64,000 nucleotides of DNA from Agapetus fuscipes (Eukaryota > Arthropoda > Insecta > Trichoptera > Glossosomatidae). The notes below the pieces were generated by a model. It had not been told where the DNA came from. It did no database searches and was given only the letters and a program-made list of their open reading frames with translations. Of this stretch, positions 62,440-64,000 are shown in pieces (within the stretch, counting starts at the first letter, position 1; every line of letters begins with the position of its first letter). Made by a program: the position numbers and the translations under genes. The stretch is taken from positions 28,850,785 through 28,914,784 of the forward strand of contig OX637333.1 of the NCBI GenBank assembly GCA_951799405.1, in the 5' to 3' direction.

Positions 62440-62935
62440 AATCATATGATGATGAGTTGATGATTTCTTTATAGCGCCGTTTCGTGATGTAGTTTACTCC
62501 AAGGGCGCTTGTGCAAACGATGCCAGAAATTTGCTTGTCTTCAGTGCATTCCGGAACTTTCCATGGTCCTCTAGCTCTCTCACATGATGTGGCAGGTGGT
62601 TCCAGGCCAGAGGGCCAGCAACTGCAAATACACGCTCTCCAAATATTGTGTTAACTCTTCTTATAGGTTCTTCAATCTTTTATTTGGCTCCAGTCTCAGC
62701 CGAGCGCAGTGTAAGGCTTTTTTTGCCGAGGGTGACTGGTTTGATTAAATCAGCGAGATATTTGGGTGTTTTTCCAAATAAAGCTTTGTGGACCATCGTG
62801 CACACTTTGAACTCGATGCGCTCCGGTATACGGAGCCAGTGAAGCTTGTGGAGTAGAGGAGTACTGTGTGTAAATTTCGACTGACCAGCAATCATGCGAG
62901 CACTCATGTAAAATGTATACTGAATAAGTACCAAT
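62440..62935 (-). mobile_element. CR1-like LINE 3' end, broken
   Basis: A minus frame reads SARMIAGQSKFTHSTPLLHKLHWLRIPERIEF and KALFGKTPKYLADLI. A later frame at 62440-62680 covers the GER-type 'VFAVAGPLAWNHLP' end. CAAGGGCGC marks the 3' end. Confidence 0.78.
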
Positions 62936-63061
62936 CCTCACGTATGAGAAATCGTGGAAAAAACCTTTTATTGGGTGTAACGTCTCATAGAAAGTGAACT
63001 AATTATAATAGAAGCCAGTGCCCATGAAAAAATTATATCCGTAATAATGATAGTAATAATA

Positions 63062-63358
63062 TTAGGATGATTTATTTGGTGAGCGCTGTTTTTGTGTGTA
63101 TTACACCTCAATAGCCGTCTGCGAGCTTGGTCGTCGCTATAGAAAGCGCTAATTCTCAAGCAAGACCCAGTTGCTGTAAGGCTGGATGGACCTTTCAGTG
63201 ACCGATCTTTGGTAAAGGTTTTATGAATTTTTCAACCCAGCGAATAGCAAATTTGAAAATATAAATGTTTTTTTTTTTGTGCTCCGCCGGGATCCGAATC
63301 CACAACCTTCCATTTACGAGTGCGAAGTGTTGCCACTGGACTATGGACCGGTCCAAGA
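63062..63358 (-). mobile_element. SINE-C copy, full length, with CR1-like tail
   Basis: GATGATTTATTTGGTGAGCG (tail complement) to GGACTATGGACCGGTCC (head complement). The 5S-derived piece follows directly. Confidence 0.88.
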
Positions 63359-63359
63359 T

Positions 63360-63459
63360 GCCAACGACACGCGGTGTACCTGAGCGGTAACCCATCCAAG
63401 TACTATCCGCACCCAATGTTGCTTAACTTCGGTGCTTTCAACATTGCAACGTCGTTGAC
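63360..63459 (-). pseudogene. 5S rRNA-derived sequence with internal deletion
   Basis: Read on the minus strand, this carries the 3' two-thirds of a 5S rRNA. Landmarks in order are ACCGAAGTTAAGCAAC, a G-rich segment, TAGTACTTGGATGGGTTACC, and a GTGTCGTTGGC-like end. The 5' part (GTCAACGACG then ATGTTGAA) joins directly to AGCACCGAAG, so roughly 25-30 nt of the usual 5' half are missing. The internal pol III control region (A box, intermediate element, C box) is largely kept. It lies directly upstream of the tRNA-like head of a SINE-C copy, which may make it a compound SINE promoter and not a stray 5S pseudogene. Confidence 0.8.
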
Positions 63460-63561
63460 TTAGTGTTTTCTTTCGTAGAAAATAGGGGAAAAGGTGCATT
63501 TATATGAATAACCCACGATGGCTAAATATGTCACTTATCAGTTTAACCTGTAAGGCGTCTT

Positions 63562-63830
63562 ATCTAATCTAATCTAATCTAAGCTGCAAAGATATATATC
63601 ATGCAAGATTTATATTAAATGCATTCCCACAAGCAGACATGTATAATTTCGCGCTAACACATGCCGCATGTGGACCTACAATATAGAAACCTAATCTTAA
63701 ATGAACATAAGCCCTGCAACTCTTGCCGTCCTTCCCTGTAACAGGGGTGTTTGGCAAAGTGAACCATTTTAACAGCATGGGTGGTCAGCCGCATACCAAC
63801 CTATAAGTCAAGGAACATACACGACAAATT
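63562..63830 (-). repeat. RepA copy, full length
   Basis: A (TAATC)n tail, then the body; followed by the ACACGACAAATTACATTTTA spacer and the RTE end at 63895. Confidence 0.86.
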
Positions 63831-63894
63831 ACATTTTATAAATCAATAAATAATAATATCTATGGACAACAATCAGAAAACTAATTCCAATTTA

Positions 63895-64000
63895 ATAAAT
63901 CCTAGCCGCCAACATTACAGATCAACCGCCATTTATTTCTGTCCTTACATACTTCTTTAATTTCCTCCAGAGTCATAACCTTCCTCATACAGGCTCTTCT
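63895..64000 (-). mobile_element. RTE-like LINE 3' terminus, cut by window end
   Basis: The complement encodes RACMRKVMTLEEIKEVCKDR, nearly identical to 56228-56345, and has the same GGCGGCTAGG end. Confidence 0.78.

Larger units (their letters stand above)
62936..63560 (-). mobile_element. Family-E MITE split by SINE-C plus 5S
   Basis: E parts at 62936-63045 and 63460-63560 read continuously if the insert is removed. Confidence 0.75.

Overview
The window is a stretch of a large, AT-rich, repeat-dense animal genome. There are no bacterial signatures: no operons, no ribosome binding sites, and no long intact ORFs apart from repeat-derived ones. Decayed reverse-transcriptase ORFs of insect-like types (RTE/BovB-like, CR1/jockey-like, and an 'endonuclease-reverse transcriptase' common in insects), hAT MITEs with perfect 8-bp target duplications, and a Wnt exon together suggest an arthropod, probably an insect. 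I cannot name the species. The window looks like intron plus intergenic sequence packed with mobile elements. The only convincing host coding sequence is one GC-rich Wnt exon at 12182-12396 on the minus strand, bounded by a canonical acceptor and donor.  Layout. 1-12 kb: tRNA-headed SINEs, LINE fragments, MITEs with clean target duplications, and a CR1-like RT that still shows YADD. 12-13.5 kb: the Wnt exon, a palindromic hammerhead-like element beside it, and a CR1 3' end. 13.5-24 kb: many copies of one ~230-bp repeat (here RepA), tandem 'CACATGACA' minisatellite blocks (here M), a local duplication, and the longest LINE ORF (22.7-23.5 kb). 24-30 kb: ribozyme-bearing fold-backs, LTR pieces and a stretch with nothing recognisable. 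30-31.2 kb: a large 15-bp minisatellite with a 285-bp higher-order period. 31.2-46 kb: RepA copies, solo LTRs, SINEs and more M blocks. 46.2-47.6 kb: a 1.38-kb hAT element with a transposase remnant, nested inside a ribozyme element. 48-64 kb: a solo LTR, CR1 and RTE 3' ends, a ~320-bp palindrome with a ribozyme in each arm, RepA clusters, and a deleted 5S rRNA copy abutting a SINE.  How the parts relate. The families appear to be linked. The tRNA-headed SINE here called SINE-C ends in the same tail as the CR1 LINEs, which suggests it uses CR1 machinery. SINE-C is repeatedly fused to a second tRNA-headed unit (SINE-B) at the same junction, forming a dimeric SINE. RepA has a (GATTA)n-type tail and twice lies downstream of the same RTE 3' end across the same spacer. 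A set of fold-back elements carries type-I hammerhead ribozyme cores (CUGANGA, stem II, GAAA, stem I) with a very short stem III, the kind reported in Penelope-like retroelements. At least seven copies keep the core and can form stem I. This ribozyme set, the M minisatellite family, and the RepA-derived acceptor of the Wnt exon are the most interesting findings. Family names RepA, M, SINE-B, SINE-C, D, E and G are labels used only in this report.
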